DNA of 64,000 nt, from assembly GCF_002135375.1 (NCBI RefSeq), contig NZ_NEGH01000012.1, forward strand, positions 44,850 to 108,849. Reading direction: 5' to 3'. A model generated the notes under the pieces. The model saw only the letters and a list, made by a program, of their open reading frames with translations, was not told the DNA's origin and did not search any database. The DNA comes from Acinetobacter sp. ANC 4558 (GTDB lineage: Bacteria; Pseudomonadota; Gammaproteobacteria; Pseudomonadales; Moraxellaceae). The translations under genes were made by a program, and so were the position numbers. Below, in pieces: positions 29,183-37,827 of the stretch (positions within the stretch are counted from its first letter, which is position 1; each line of letters begins with the position of its first letter).

Positions 29183-30964
29183 TTAGTTTTGGCTGGTAAA
29201 GTATTCTTCAGAGAAACTCATAATTACATCGGAGCCTGCTTTAATTCTTGCAATACGCAGTGTATATTCAGGTAAGATTCGTTGTACAAAATAAATCGTT
29301 AGAGCAAGTTTATTTTGGTAAAACTCACCATCTTTATCTTTTGCAGCATTGGCAATACGCGCAAACATATAGGCAAAACTTAATAAACCCACTGCATGTA
29401 AGTAATCAACCGCGGCCGAATTAGAAAATTCAGGATTTTCTTTTGCGGCTTCTAGAATATATTGAGTAACCGATTCGATTTCTGTGGCTGCATCTAGTGT
29501 TGCATCTTTAATAAAGTTTAGGTTAGCATCTAAATTATTAGCAAAATCACGGATTTCAGTAATATATTCGGCAATGAATTCACCATTACATTTAATGGTT
29601 TTTCGACCAATTAAATCTTGAGATTGAACGCCATTGGTTCCTTCATAAATTTGAGCAATACGTAAATCACGAATGCATTGCTCCATTCCCCATTCACGAA
29701 TATAACCATGTCCACCAAAGCACATTTGTGCATCTAGAGTCGCTTGGAAGGCGGTATCTGTTAAAAATGCTTTTGCAATTGGCGTAAGTAGTGCAACACG
29801 ATTATTTGCAGACTCAATGGCTTCAGAATCTGTAGAGAATTTTGTAATGTCTAATTGTTGACCGACATAGACAGCAAAAGCACGTGATGCTTCATTATTC
29901 GCACGAACATTGAGGAGCATACGTCGTACATCACCATGAACTAAAATGCTGTCTGCAACTTGATTTGGCGATTTTACGCCAGAAGCACTACGTCCTTGAA
30001 TTCGATCAGTTGCATACTGCGCTGCATTTTGATATGCAAATTCCGCTGCGCCAATACCTTGAATTCCCATTGATAAACGTTCGTAGTTCATCATGACAAA
30101 CATTGCCGCTAAGCCTTCATTCTCTTTACCAACCAGGTAGCCTGTTGCGCCATCGAAATTCATTACACATGTTGCAGATGCTTTAATTCCCATCTTATGC
30201 TCAATAGAGCCAGGACCAACAAGATTTCGTTCGCCTAATGAACCATCAGCATTTACTAAATACTTTGGAACAATAAATAATGAAATACCGCGAGAACCCG
30301 CAGGGGCATTTGGGGTTTTAGCAAGTACTAAATGAATAATATTTTCAGTTAGATCATGATCGCCCCCCGTAATGAAGATTTTGGTTCCTGTAATTTTATA
30401 ATTTCCATCGGCAGTTGGCTCTGCCTTAGTTTTAATAATACCTAAATCAGTTCCTGCATGTGGCTCTGTTAAACACATGGTTCCAGACCATTCACCCGTA
30501 TAAATTTTAGGTAAGTAAGTCTCTTTTTGTTCCTGAGATGCATAGCTATTTAAAGCCATACCCGCACCCACAGAGAGGAGTGGATAAAGCATAAAAGACG
30601 GGTTAGTTGCAAAGAGCATTTCATCTGACAAAACTGTCAGCATTTTAGGCATTTCTTGCCCGCCCCATTCAGCATCTGCACTGAGTCCAATCCAGCCGCT
30701 TTCACCATATTGTTTAAATGCTTCTTTAAAACCAGATGGAGTTGTAACATGTCCTTGATGATACTTTGCTTCTTCTTCATCGCCAGTTCGATTTAAAGGA
30801 AGAGTTACATTTTGAGAAAATTTCGCCATTTCTTCTAAAATAGCTTCGGCTGTTGATGCATCTAAATGTGCTAAATTTTCATTGTTTTGCCAGAATTTCT
30901 CTGCTTGAAATACATCATTGAGAATGAATTTCATATCTGCTAAAGGCGCATTGTAGATTGGCAT
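29183..30964 (-). CDS. Acyl-CoA dehydrogenase, long (about 600 aa) type
   Basis: FAD enzyme of fatty acid beta-oxidation or related acyl-CoA oxidation. N-terminal, middle (GTMCLTEPHAGTDLGIIKT, GTKIFITGGDHD) and C-terminal catalytic domains (YEGTNGVQSQDLIGRK with the likely base Glu) are followed by the extra C-terminal domain of the 590-600 aa class. The same class includes Pseudomonas FadE1/FadE2-like enzymes and DmdC. Substrate chain length is not predictable. It is a paralogue of the next gene upstream (31133-32935) on the same strand, but a terminator lies between them. Confidence 0.9.
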   Translation of the reverse strand: MPIYNAPLADMKFILNDVFQAEKFWQNNENLAHLDASTAEAILEEMAKFSQNVTLPLNRTGDEEEAKYHQGHVTTPSGFKEAFKQYGESGWIGLSADAEWGGQEMPKMLTVLSDEMLFATNPSFMLYPLLSVGAGMALNSYASQEQKETYLPKIYTGEWSGTMCLTEPHAGTDLGIIKTKAEPTADGNYKITGTKIFITGGDHDLTENIIHLVLAKTPNAPAGSRGISLFIVPKYLVNADGSLGERNLVGPGSIEHKMGIKASATCVMNFDGATGYLVGKENEGLAAMFVMMNYERLSMGIQGIGAAEFAYQNAAQYATDRIQGRSASGVKSPNQVADSILVHGDVRRMLLNVRANNEASRAFAVYVGQQLDITKFSTDSEAIESANNRVALLTPIAKAFLTDTAFQATLDAQMCFGGHGYIREWGMEQCIRDLRIAQIYEGTNGVQSQDLIGRKTIKCNGEFIAEYITEIRDFANNLDANLNFIKDATLDAATEIESVTQYILEAAKENPEFSNSAAVDYLHAVGLLSFAYMFARIANAAKDKDGEFYQNKLALTIYFVQRILPEYTLRIARIKAGSDVIMSFSEEYFTSQN

Positions 30965-31072
30965 GTGCAGTCACCTGTTTATTTTTGGTTTCATTGGTAT
31001 TTAATCAGTCTAATGGAAAAATAATGAAAATGTTAGACGACTAAATGTTGAATTTTATAAGTCTTGTATAAA

Positions 31073-31106
31073 AAAAAGGACAGTCAATTGATAGACAGTC
31101 CTTTTT
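31073..31106 (-). terminator. Terminator downstream of the second acyl-CoA dehydrogenase
   Basis: The arms GGACaGTC and GACaGTCC (one A-A mismatch) at about 31078-31101 are flanked by A- and T-runs. It separates the two paralogous dehydrogenase genes. Confidence 0.7.
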
Positions 31107-31132
31107 TCTTCATGTGACTAAAATGGACTTAT

Positions 31133-32935
31133 TTAGAATACAAAATGTTCTGCATCTAAAGTCATTAATGGTTCTACACCTGTTGCAATGAGATCGACAT
31201 GTGAACGAACACGAGGCAGAATCTTTTTGAAGTAGAAACGAGCTGTGGTAATTTTGGCATTATAGAAATCGACTTCTGTTGTGCCTGCAGCGAGTTGTTG
31301 TTGTGCAACAAGTGCCATACGCGCCCATAAATAAGCTAAGGTGATGTATCCAGAGAAATAAAGATAATCAACAGCAGCAGCACCCACTTCTTCTGGATTT
31401 TTCATGGCACGAACACCAATTTGCATGGTTAAATCGCCCCATTCTTTATTTAAAGCTGCAAGTGGTTCGATAAACTCTTTTAAGTCGGCATTGTCTTTAT
31501 TTGCTTCAGTAAATTTATAAATAATTTTAGTGAAGTCTTTTAACATAGCACCTTGTGTGCCGAGAACTTTACGACCGAGTAAATCGAGTGCTTGAATTTC
31601 AGTGGTACCTTCGTATAAACATGAAATACGTGTATCACGAACAATTTGTTCCATCCCATGTTCTGAGATGAAACCATGTCCACCAAAAACTTGCACACCA
31701 TGTTTTGCAGACTCAGAACCTGTTTCAGTTAAGAATGCTTTAGCAATTGGAGTTAACAGTGAAAGCATATTGTCAGCAGATTTACGTTCATCTTCAGTTG
31801 CCGCATTTTCAACAATATCCGCATAAAGTGTCAGCAAGTAAACTAATGCACGACCACCTTCTGCAAATGCTTTTTGTGTTAACAACATATTGCGAACAGC
31901 AGGGTGTACAATAATTGGATCGGCTTCTTTTTCAGGTGCTTTTGGTCCAGAAAGTGAACGCATTGCTAAACGGTCTTTTGCATATGCTAAGGCACCTTGA
32001 AAAGCAGCTTCAGATGCTGATAAACCCTGAACAGCAGTGCCTATACGCGCCGTATTCATAAATGTAAACATACAGTTTAGACCACGATTTTCAGGACCAA
32101 TTAAGTAGCCTGTTGCGCGGTCAAAGTTGATTACGCATGTTGCATTTCCATGAATGCCCATCTTGTGTTCAATCGAACCGCAACGTACTGCATTACGTTC
32201 ACCAATAGAACCATCCGCATTAATTTTAAATTTAGGAACAATGAATAAGGAAATTCCTTTTGTTCCTTTTGGTGCGCCAGGTAGACGTGCAAGAACAATA
32301 TGAATAATATTGTCAGCCATATCATGCTCACCAGCAGAAATAAAAATTTTCTCGCCAGAAATTGCATAACTTCCATCCGCATTAGGTTCAGCTTTGGTAC
32401 GAATGATGCCCAAGTCAGAGCCTGCTTGAGATTCTGTTAAGCACATTGTTCCTGTCCATTCCCCCGAAATAAGTTTAGGAAGATAGGCATCTTTTTGCGC
32501 TGTAGAGCCGTGATATTCTAATGTACGTACAGCACCGTGAGACAAACCAGGGTACATTCCCCATGCCCAGTTTGCTGTTCCAACCATTTCAGAAATAACT
32601 GTACCTAAAGAATTTGGTAATGCTTGACCACCATATTCCTCAGCAGCTGAAAGCGATGGGAAGCCAAGTTCGATGTATTTTTGATAGGCTTCTTTAAAAC
32701 CTGTTGGTGTTGTCACAACACCATCATTCCAAGTACAACCTTCGCGGTCACCTACTTGATTAAGAGGAGAAAGTTCCTTTTCACAGAAGTCTGCCGCAGC
32801 TTCTAGATATTGATCAATCAATTCACGACTTACGGTTTCTTGAAATGCAGGTAACTTCCCATAATGTTCTTCAACATTTAAAAGTTCATGCAAAACAAAT
32901 TGCATATCACGTAAGGGCGCTTTGTATTGTGGCAT
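31133..32935 (-). CDS. Acyl-CoA dehydrogenase, long (about 600 aa) type, paralogue
   Basis: A 600-aa enzyme with the same domain order as the downstream copy: GTMCLTESQAGSDLGIIRT, GEKIFISAGEHD, GGHGFISEHGMEQIVRDTR and YEGTTEIQALDLLGRK, plus the C-terminal extension. The two copies align along their whole length but differ at many positions, so this is an old duplication, possibly with different chain-length preference. A gap of about 245 bases precedes the lipoprotein gene terminator; the promoter is likely in it. Confidence 0.9.
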   Translation of the reverse strand: MPQYKAPLRDMQFVLHELLNVEEHYGKLPAFQETVSRELIDQYLEAAADFCEKELSPLNQVGDREGCTWNDGVVTTPTGFKEAYQKYIELGFPSLSAAEEYGGQALPNSLGTVISEMVGTANWAWGMYPGLSHGAVRTLEYHGSTAQKDAYLPKLISGEWTGTMCLTESQAGSDLGIIRTKAEPNADGSYAISGEKIFISAGEHDMADNIIHIVLARLPGAPKGTKGISLFIVPKFKINADGSIGERNAVRCGSIEHKMGIHGNATCVINFDRATGYLIGPENRGLNCMFTFMNTARIGTAVQGLSASEAAFQGALAYAKDRLAMRSLSGPKAPEKEADPIIVHPAVRNMLLTQKAFAEGGRALVYLLTLYADIVENAATEDERKSADNMLSLLTPIAKAFLTETGSESAKHGVQVFGGHGFISEHGMEQIVRDTRISCLYEGTTEIQALDLLGRKVLGTQGAMLKDFTKIIYKFTEANKDNADLKEFIEPLAALNKEWGDLTMQIGVRAMKNPEEVGAAAVDYLYFSGYITLAYLWARMALVAQQQLAAGTTEVDFYNAKITTARFYFKKILPRVRSHVDLIATGVEPLMTLDAEHFVF

Positions 32936-33192
32936 ATCGGTTTCCTCAATACTGGTTTAACCAGCGTTATAATCATGAATAAATTTTTTCTACGTGCCTT
33001 CTCTAGCACGGTTTACATGTTCTTAATCGTGCAACATCTTATGTTAAGGTACAAGTATTTTTAGGGTGTATCTTAGTGACTGTAAAGTCAAAAAAAAATA
33101 ACTTGAAATATGTAACTATATAAAGTGTATATAATTTTAGCTTTTATTGTGTGATATAAATTGTCAAAAAACGTAAAGATAAGTTGAGTAAT

Positions 33193-33217
33193 AAAAAAGC
33201 GCGAAAAGCGCTTTTTT
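33193..33217 (-). terminator. Terminator of the lipoprotein gene
   Basis: Perfect 10-bp stem, AAAAAAGCGC at 33193-33202 and GCGCTTTTTT at 33208-33217, with loop GAAAA, just after the stop at 33245. Confidence 0.85.
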
Positions 33218-33244
33218 ATATGATGAAAGTAATTAAATTAATTT

Positions 33245-33868
33245 TTAAGACTTTTGTATTGGCATCATGGGTTGATTGGGAATAAAACGGACATTACATT
33301 GTCCATTAATTACTTGTTCTCCGAGTTTAATTTGAATCGCAGTTCCCACATTTCTTCCTTGGCAAGCTTGAGAAACGGCTTTTTGCTGTGCCTGTCTTTG
33401 CGCTAAATGTTGATCAAATTGTTGGGTTAATTCAGCACGTCGAGCATCTGTGAGCGGTTCATTATGATGCATTCTCATCCCTGAGTTTTTCATCTTGTTG
33501 TATATTGATGAATGCTCATCTTGCATAGGTCGATTTTTACCGCGCATTTGTTTATATTCTTTATCATTTGGTTGAAAAACTAATGTGCATGTTCCATCAA
33601 TTTGTTGATCTTTCATTTTAATTTGTGCAGTTGAGCCTGCAAGTTTACCTTCACAAATATTTTTTCTTTGTCGCATTTCATTTCGTTGTTCAGCATGCAT
33701 TGTCTTCATCTCTCGACGATGATCTGAAGATGTATCACGATTATGCGATGAGTTATGCATTTTTTTTGAGTCATTTAAATCTTTGGTATTTGGAGTGGAC
33801 TGACAGGCTGTTAATGCCCCAATTGCCAATAAGCCTGTTATAGCCATAGAAACTTTGGTCATATTCAT
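33245..33868 (-). CDS. Lipoprotein with a duplicated cysteine motif, divergent from baeSR
   Basis: A 207-aa protein with a lipobox LTAC (lipidated Cys22). Two copies of a motif, about residues 72-101 and 169-198, share C-x-G-x3-G, QIK, a Gln/Ile-Gly-x-C and F-x-PN. A His/Met/Arg-rich linker carries EPLTDARRAELTQQFDQHL, reminiscent of the LTxxQ segments of Spy/CpxP proteins. AAGGA lies 8 bases before the ATG. It is divergent from baeS by 132 bases. In E. coli, BaeSR controls the periplasmic chaperone spy, so this may be an analogous BaeR target. No family name is known to me. Confidence 0.7.
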   Translation of the reverse strand: MNMTKVSMAITGLLAIGALTACQSTPNTKDLNDSKKMHNSSHNRDTSSDHRREMKTMHAEQRNEMRQRKNICEGKLAGSTAQIKMKDQQIDGTCTLVFQPNDKEYKQMRGKNRPMQDEHSSIYNKMKNSGMRMHHNEPLTDARRAELTQQFDQHLAQRQAQQKAVSQACQGRNVGTAIQIKLGEQVINGQCNVRFIPNQPMMPIQKS

Positions 33869-34000
33869 TATATCAATCCTTAAAAATTCAGTTATTCTTC
33901 AATGGTTAAAGAATAAGTAATAATGATGAAGAAACAATGAAGAGTTTTTTTAGGCTACGTTCGTTACAATGACAAATATAGAGAAAAATAGAGAGTTCAT

Positions 34001-35644
34001 TTGAAAGTTTTTCGAATACCCATTGCTTTACGCTTATTTTTGACAGTGCTTCTGACAACTGTACTTCTTACTACTGTCAGTTTAGGGGTATTACATTGGG
34101 CAATGCAAAAAAACTTTGCGAAGTACGTTGCAGATGTTGAAATGCAAAAACTTGATCATCTGATGGCAAATTTAGCTGAAGTTTATGCGGTGCATCATGA
34201 TTGGGGAAATGCAATTCAAGCACAGATTTTACAAATTGAAGGAAATGCTGGCCCTGATGATTATGATCGTCTTTCTCGTTGGTGGTTAAGACGTCAGTAT
34301 GATATTGCCTTGCAACAGCGATATTTTGAAGAACATACTTTAATGAACTCAGATAACTTAACAAAAACACAAGAAAAGCAGGGACTAACTGAAGAAGAAT
34401 TAGAATTGATACGAATGAATTTACCTTCAGAATTTCAACCTTTCGAAGGTTTGGTTTTCCCATTGAATTCTAGTCAAAATTTATTTAGAAATGATAAAAG
34501 TACGAATGATACTTTAGCGAATGGGAAGAAAAAGAAGCAATATATTGCAATTCCTGACCGTTTGGGTTTAAGTTCGAGATTATCTTTATATGATTTAAAT
34601 CATCAATTTATTGTAGGTGAACCTGCACTTGATCAGATGTCATATCGGCCGATTGTTGTAGATGGAAAAATTGCAGGATATTTAGGTTTAAAACCTGTTC
34701 TAGATCAAGATGATGCATCGAGTATTAATTTCTTTAGTAATCAAAAGCGCTATCTCTTTTTGGTTTATGCTGTGACTTTTTTGGTCAGTTTGATTGCGGC
34801 ATCACTCTTGGCGACATATTTTAAGATTCCAATTCAGCGTCTATTAAATGGTACTCGAGAATTAACAAAAGGAAATTATTTACATCAGGTTAAAATTAAT
34901 CGTAATGATGAACTTGGTGATTTGTCGAATGAGCTGAACCAATTGGCAATTATTCTAGATCATCATGAAACATCTCGTCGTCAATGGGTTGCAGATACTT
35001 CACATGAATTAAAAACCCCTTTGGCTGTTTTACAAGCACAGATTGAGGCGATGCAAGATGGTATTCGTAAACCAAGCACTGAACATTTTGCCTCAATGTT
35101 GCGCCAAGTCACTAGCTTAAAAAAGTTAACTCAAGACTTAGCTGATCTGGCACAAGCTGAAGCTATGCAGTTGAAATGTTATTTTTCTGAAGTTAATCCT
35201 TGGACGGTGATTCAACAGGAAATTGAAAACTTTAGACCTAAATTTGAACAAGCAAATTTAACGATCAGTGCGGAAGGGGAAAATAGCCTATTAAAAATTG
35301 ATATTGATCGATTTAAACAAATTATCGTGAATTTAATTGGAAATAGTATTCGGTATACCGAAGCAGGTGGTCAAGTTCATATTCATACAGAGCAATCTGC
35401 AACCCATTGGACAGTCTATGTAGATGACAGTCCATTAGGATTAACGGATGAACAATTAGCCAATCTTGGTCAGCGGTTTTATCGTGTGGATGACTCGAGA
35501 ACCCGTTCGACTGGAGGGACAGGTTTAGGTCTCGCATTGTCTGCCAAAATTACTGAAGCATTAGGCGGGCAACTGAGCTTTGATCATTCACCGCTTGGTG
35601 GCTTACGTTGTAAGTTAACTTTTCCAAAAGATATTAAACAATAA
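34001..35644 (+). CDS. baeS: Envelope stress sensor histidine kinase BaeS
   Basis: Two membrane segments (about residues 10-33 and 260-283) enclose a periplasmic sensor domain of about 225 residues. A HAMP domain, H-box DTSHELKTPLAVLQAQ (His335), N-box NLIGNSIRYTEAGG and G2 GGTGLGLALSAKI follow. Architecture, size (547 aa) and the following response regulator match Acinetobacter BaeS, which responds to envelope stress and influences efflux pump expression. The start is TTG 34001, preceded by GAGAG; no in-frame ATG precedes the first helix. baeR follows after 12 bases. Confidence 0.88.
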   Translation: MKVFRIPIALRLFLTVLLTTVLLTTVSLGVLHWAMQKNFAKYVADVEMQKLDHLMANLAEVYAVHHDWGNAIQAQILQIEGNAGPDDYDRLSRWWLRRQYDIALQQRYFEEHTLMNSDNLTKTQEKQGLTEEELELIRMNLPSEFQPFEGLVFPLNSSQNLFRNDKSTNDTLANGKKKKQYIAIPDRLGLSSRLSLYDLNHQFIVGEPALDQMSYRPIVVDGKIAGYLGLKPVLDQDDASSINFFSNQKRYLFLVYAVTFLVSLIAASLLATYFKIPIQRLLNGTRELTKGNYLHQVKINRNDELGDLSNELNQLAIILDHHETSRRQWVADTSHELKTPLAVLQAQIEAMQDGIRKPSTEHFASMLRQVTSLKKLTQDLADLAQAEAMQLKCYFSEVNPWTVIQQEIENFRPKFEQANLTISAEGENSLLKIDIDRFKQIIVNLIGNSIRYTEAGGQVHIHTEQSATHWTVYVDDSPLGLTDEQLANLGQRFYRVDDSRTRSTGGTGLGLALSAKITEALGGQLSFDHSPLGGLRCKLTFPKDIKQ

Positions 35645-35656
35645 AGGAAGATAGAT

Positions 35657-36343
35657 ATGAAACATGTGATGTTAGTGGAAGATGAAGTTGAATTAGCACA
35701 GCTTGTTCGAGATTATCTAGAAGCTGCTGGTTTTGAAGTAAGTATGTTTCACGATGGTCAAGAGGCATATCATAGTTTTATGCAACGTAAACCTAGTCTT
35801 ATGATTTTAGATTTGATGGTTCCTCGTATGGATGGTTTGACCATTTGTCGTAAAGTACGTGAACAATCTGATCTTCCAATCATTATGGTGACGGCAAGAA
35901 CCGAAGAAATTGATCGTGTTCTTGGACTGAATATGGGAGCAGATGATTATGTCTGTAAACCATTTAGTCCAAAAGAATTGGTTGCGCGTGTTCAAGCAGT
36001 ATTACGTCGCTTAGAGAGAAAAGCAGAGCCAGAAACGAATGATTTATTCAGAATGGATAAAGCGCAACAACGAATTTGGTATCAACATAAAGCGCTCAAT
36101 TTAACACCAACTGAATTTCGCTTATTAGAATTATTTTTAGAGCATGTTGGGCAGGTTTATTCACGTGCGCAATTGTTAGATCATATCAATCCAGATAGTT
36201 TTGATGTTGCTGATCGCGTCATTGATAGCCATATTAAAAATTTACGTCGTAAAATTTCAGATGCAGCAGAAACTGGAAATCGCCATGAGTGGATTCAAGC
36301 TGTTTATGGCGTTGGCTATCGCTTTGAATATCCAGATGATTAA
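35657..36343 (+). CDS. baeR: Response regulator BaeR (OmpR family)
   Basis: A 228-aa OmpR/PhoB-type regulator. The receiver domain has acidic pocket VEDE (residues 7-10), phosphoacceptor Asp52 (MILDLMVPRMDG) and the conserved Lys in VCKPFSPKEL. The winged-helix domain carries LTPTEFRLLELFL and VIDSHIKNLRRK, ending GVGYRFE. Sensor-first gene order and 228 aa fit BaeSR rather than BfmRS. AGGAAG precedes the start. In A. baumannii BaeSR affects AdeABC, AdeIJK and MacAB-TolC expression. Confidence 0.9.
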   Translation: MKHVMLVEDEVELAQLVRDYLEAAGFEVSMFHDGQEAYHSFMQRKPSLMILDLMVPRMDGLTICRKVREQSDLPIIMVTARTEEIDRVLGLNMGADDYVCKPFSPKELVARVQAVLRRLERKAEPETNDLFRMDKAQQRIWYQHKALNLTPTEFRLLELFLEHVGQVYSRAQLLDHINPDSFDVADRVIDSHIKNLRRKISDAAETGNRHEWIQAVYGVGYRFEYPDD

Positions 36344-36376
36344 GTATTAATTTTAATTCATTAATGTTTATTTTTT

Positions 36377-36399
36377 AAAGATCAATTTTATTGGTCTTT
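36377..36399 (+). terminator. Terminator of baeSR
   Basis: AAAGATCAAT at 36377-36386 pairs with ATTGGTCTTT at 36390-36399 (one G-T pair), followed by a T-rich stretch. Confidence 0.75.
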
Positions 36400-36452
36400 T
36401 ATTTATTTTGTAACCGAAATCAATCAGGCTAATTCATTTTGGATCATTAAAA

Positions 36453-36971
36453 ATGCAATCAATTATAATTAGAAAAGCCACATTACAAGATATTCCAGAG
36501 ATTGTGATTTTGGTCAATCTTTCTTATAGATCTCAGGAGTTTAGAGGGTGGACAACAGAAGCTGATATCATTGCTGGAGAGCGAATTCAGCATGATCAAG
36601 TCAAAAAAATAATTATGGATAATTGTTCAAATTTATTTTTAGCTTATACAGAGCATCACTTAATCGGCTGTGTACATTTACAAATTGAGGATACATATGG
36701 ATATATTGGTTTATTAACGACCCATCCAAAAATTCAAAACCAAGGGCTTGGCAAAAAATTATTGCACTATGCTGAGTGTTATGCGCTAGAACATGATCAA
36801 ATCAGAGTTTTTAAGCTCTCTGTATTGTCAACAAGAGTAGAACTTATCGCCTTTTATGAGCGAAGAAATTATATTTTTACAGGACATATAGAAGATTATC
36901 CGCTGAACGCACAGGTGGGCATTCCTTTAAATGTAAAAATTCAAGTATTTCATTTAAAAAAAATAGTCTAG
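36453..36971 (+). CDS. GNAT-family N-acetyltransferase
   Basis: A 172-aa acetyl-CoA-dependent transferase fold. The N-terminal IIIRKATLQDIPEIVILVN and the acetyl-CoA-binding loop PKIQNQGLGKKLLHYAE (Q/R-x-x-G-x-G/A, about residues 93-109), then FYERRNYIFTG, are typical. The substrate is unknown. It stands alone after the baeSR terminator. Confidence 0.85.
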   Translation: MQSIIIRKATLQDIPEIVILVNLSYRSQEFRGWTTEADIIAGERIQHDQVKKIIMDNCSNLFLAYTEHHLIGCVHLQIEDTYGYIGLLTTHPKIQNQGLGKKLLHYAECYALEHDQIRVFKLSVLSTRVELIAFYERRNYIFTGHIEDYPLNAQVGIPLNVKIQVFHLKKIV

Positions 36972-37174
36972 ATCTAATCAGATACGAAACCTCTCATTTT
37001 TATCAACCCAAAGTCACATAATATTTATTGTATATTCTTAGAATACTTATTCTGTTTTCGAATGATTTGATGTGTTTTATAAGTTGGGGAAATTCATACT
37101 TATATTGAAGTCTATATTGAGCAACAACAATACTGATATGAAAAATTAAAGAGAATATTAGGGTGCTATTCAAG

Positions 37175-37726
37175 ATGAATAAATTAACGATTTCATGTTG
37201 TTTTATTATGCTGATGCTTTCTGCATGTACTGAAAAAGTTGCAGATATCACTAAAAATACAGATCAAAGCCAAGTAGGCGTTATGACATCACCTGCGGGC
37301 AACTGGGAAGCAAAAGAGCAAGAATTATCATCACAAAATAAACTAGATGTTCAGTCTGATTTATCCGAGTTGAATCTTATTATCAATGGAATGAATACAC
37401 ATGCGATTGCCTTGAGAGAGGAAATTGTTAATGCAGCAAATGACTCTGTGAAAATCAAAGAAATTTTAGTGCGAAATGACAATGTTCAGCAAGAAGGTCT
37501 TCAACATTTAAAGGGGTTATCTTTGAAAAGTGCTGAGGTTCAGCGTATACGTCTTTTATTGATTGAAAATTTACTCATCATTCAACAGATGTATAAACTA
37601 TCTGAGCAGCCTGACTTTGATTTGTCTAGACCGAATAATGAATTAAAAAAATTATCTTTACGCTCACAAGATTTACAACAAAGTATTGGTAACCAACTTG
37701 ATCATTTAAATAGTGAATTTAAGTAA
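37175..37726 (+). CDS. Putative lipoprotein with helical domain
   Basis: An in-frame GTG lies at 37163, but ATG 37175 gives a clean lipoprotein signal (MNKLTISCCFIMLMLSAC, lipobox LSAC). The mature part is rich in Leu, Glu, Lys and Gln and predicted mostly helical, like a periplasmic helical bundle. No family is recognised. It converges with selO across the 40-bp palindrome at 37774-37813. Confidence 0.6.
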   Translation: MNKLTISCCFIMLMLSACTEKVADITKNTDQSQVGVMTSPAGNWEAKEQELSSQNKLDVQSDLSELNLIINGMNTHAIALREEIVNAANDSVKIKEILVRNDNVQQEGLQHLKGLSLKSAEVQRIRLLLIENLLIIQQMYKLSEQPDFDLSRPNNELKKLSLRSQDLQQSIGNQLDHLNSEFK

Positions 37727-37773
37727 TTAAGGTATTTTTCATTTCTTAAAATTAAAACATTCATAAACAAGAG

Positions 37774-37813
37774 ATGCTGTTGTGGATAAGGTTGAAGTTA
37801 TGCACAACAGCAT
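37774..37813. repeat. 40-bp palindrome with two opposed DnaA-box-like sites
   Basis: The arms ATGCTGTTGTGGATAA (37774-37789) and TTATGCACAACAGCAT (37798-37813) are complementary except for one base, with an 8-base loop. The left arm holds the complement of TTATCCACA, the perfect DnaA box (37781-37789); the right arm holds TTATGCACA (37798-37806), which fits TTATnCACA. It lies between two convergent genes. It could also act as a hairpin terminator, although no strong T-run follows. Confidence 0.8.
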
Positions 37814-37827
37814 AGTCAAAAAAAGCA

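Noticed and set aside
34001..36343. Assignment of the two-component system as BfmRS
   Set aside because: The sensor gene comes first and the regulator has 228 residues, fitting BaeSR. BfmRS has the regulator gene first and a longer regulator.
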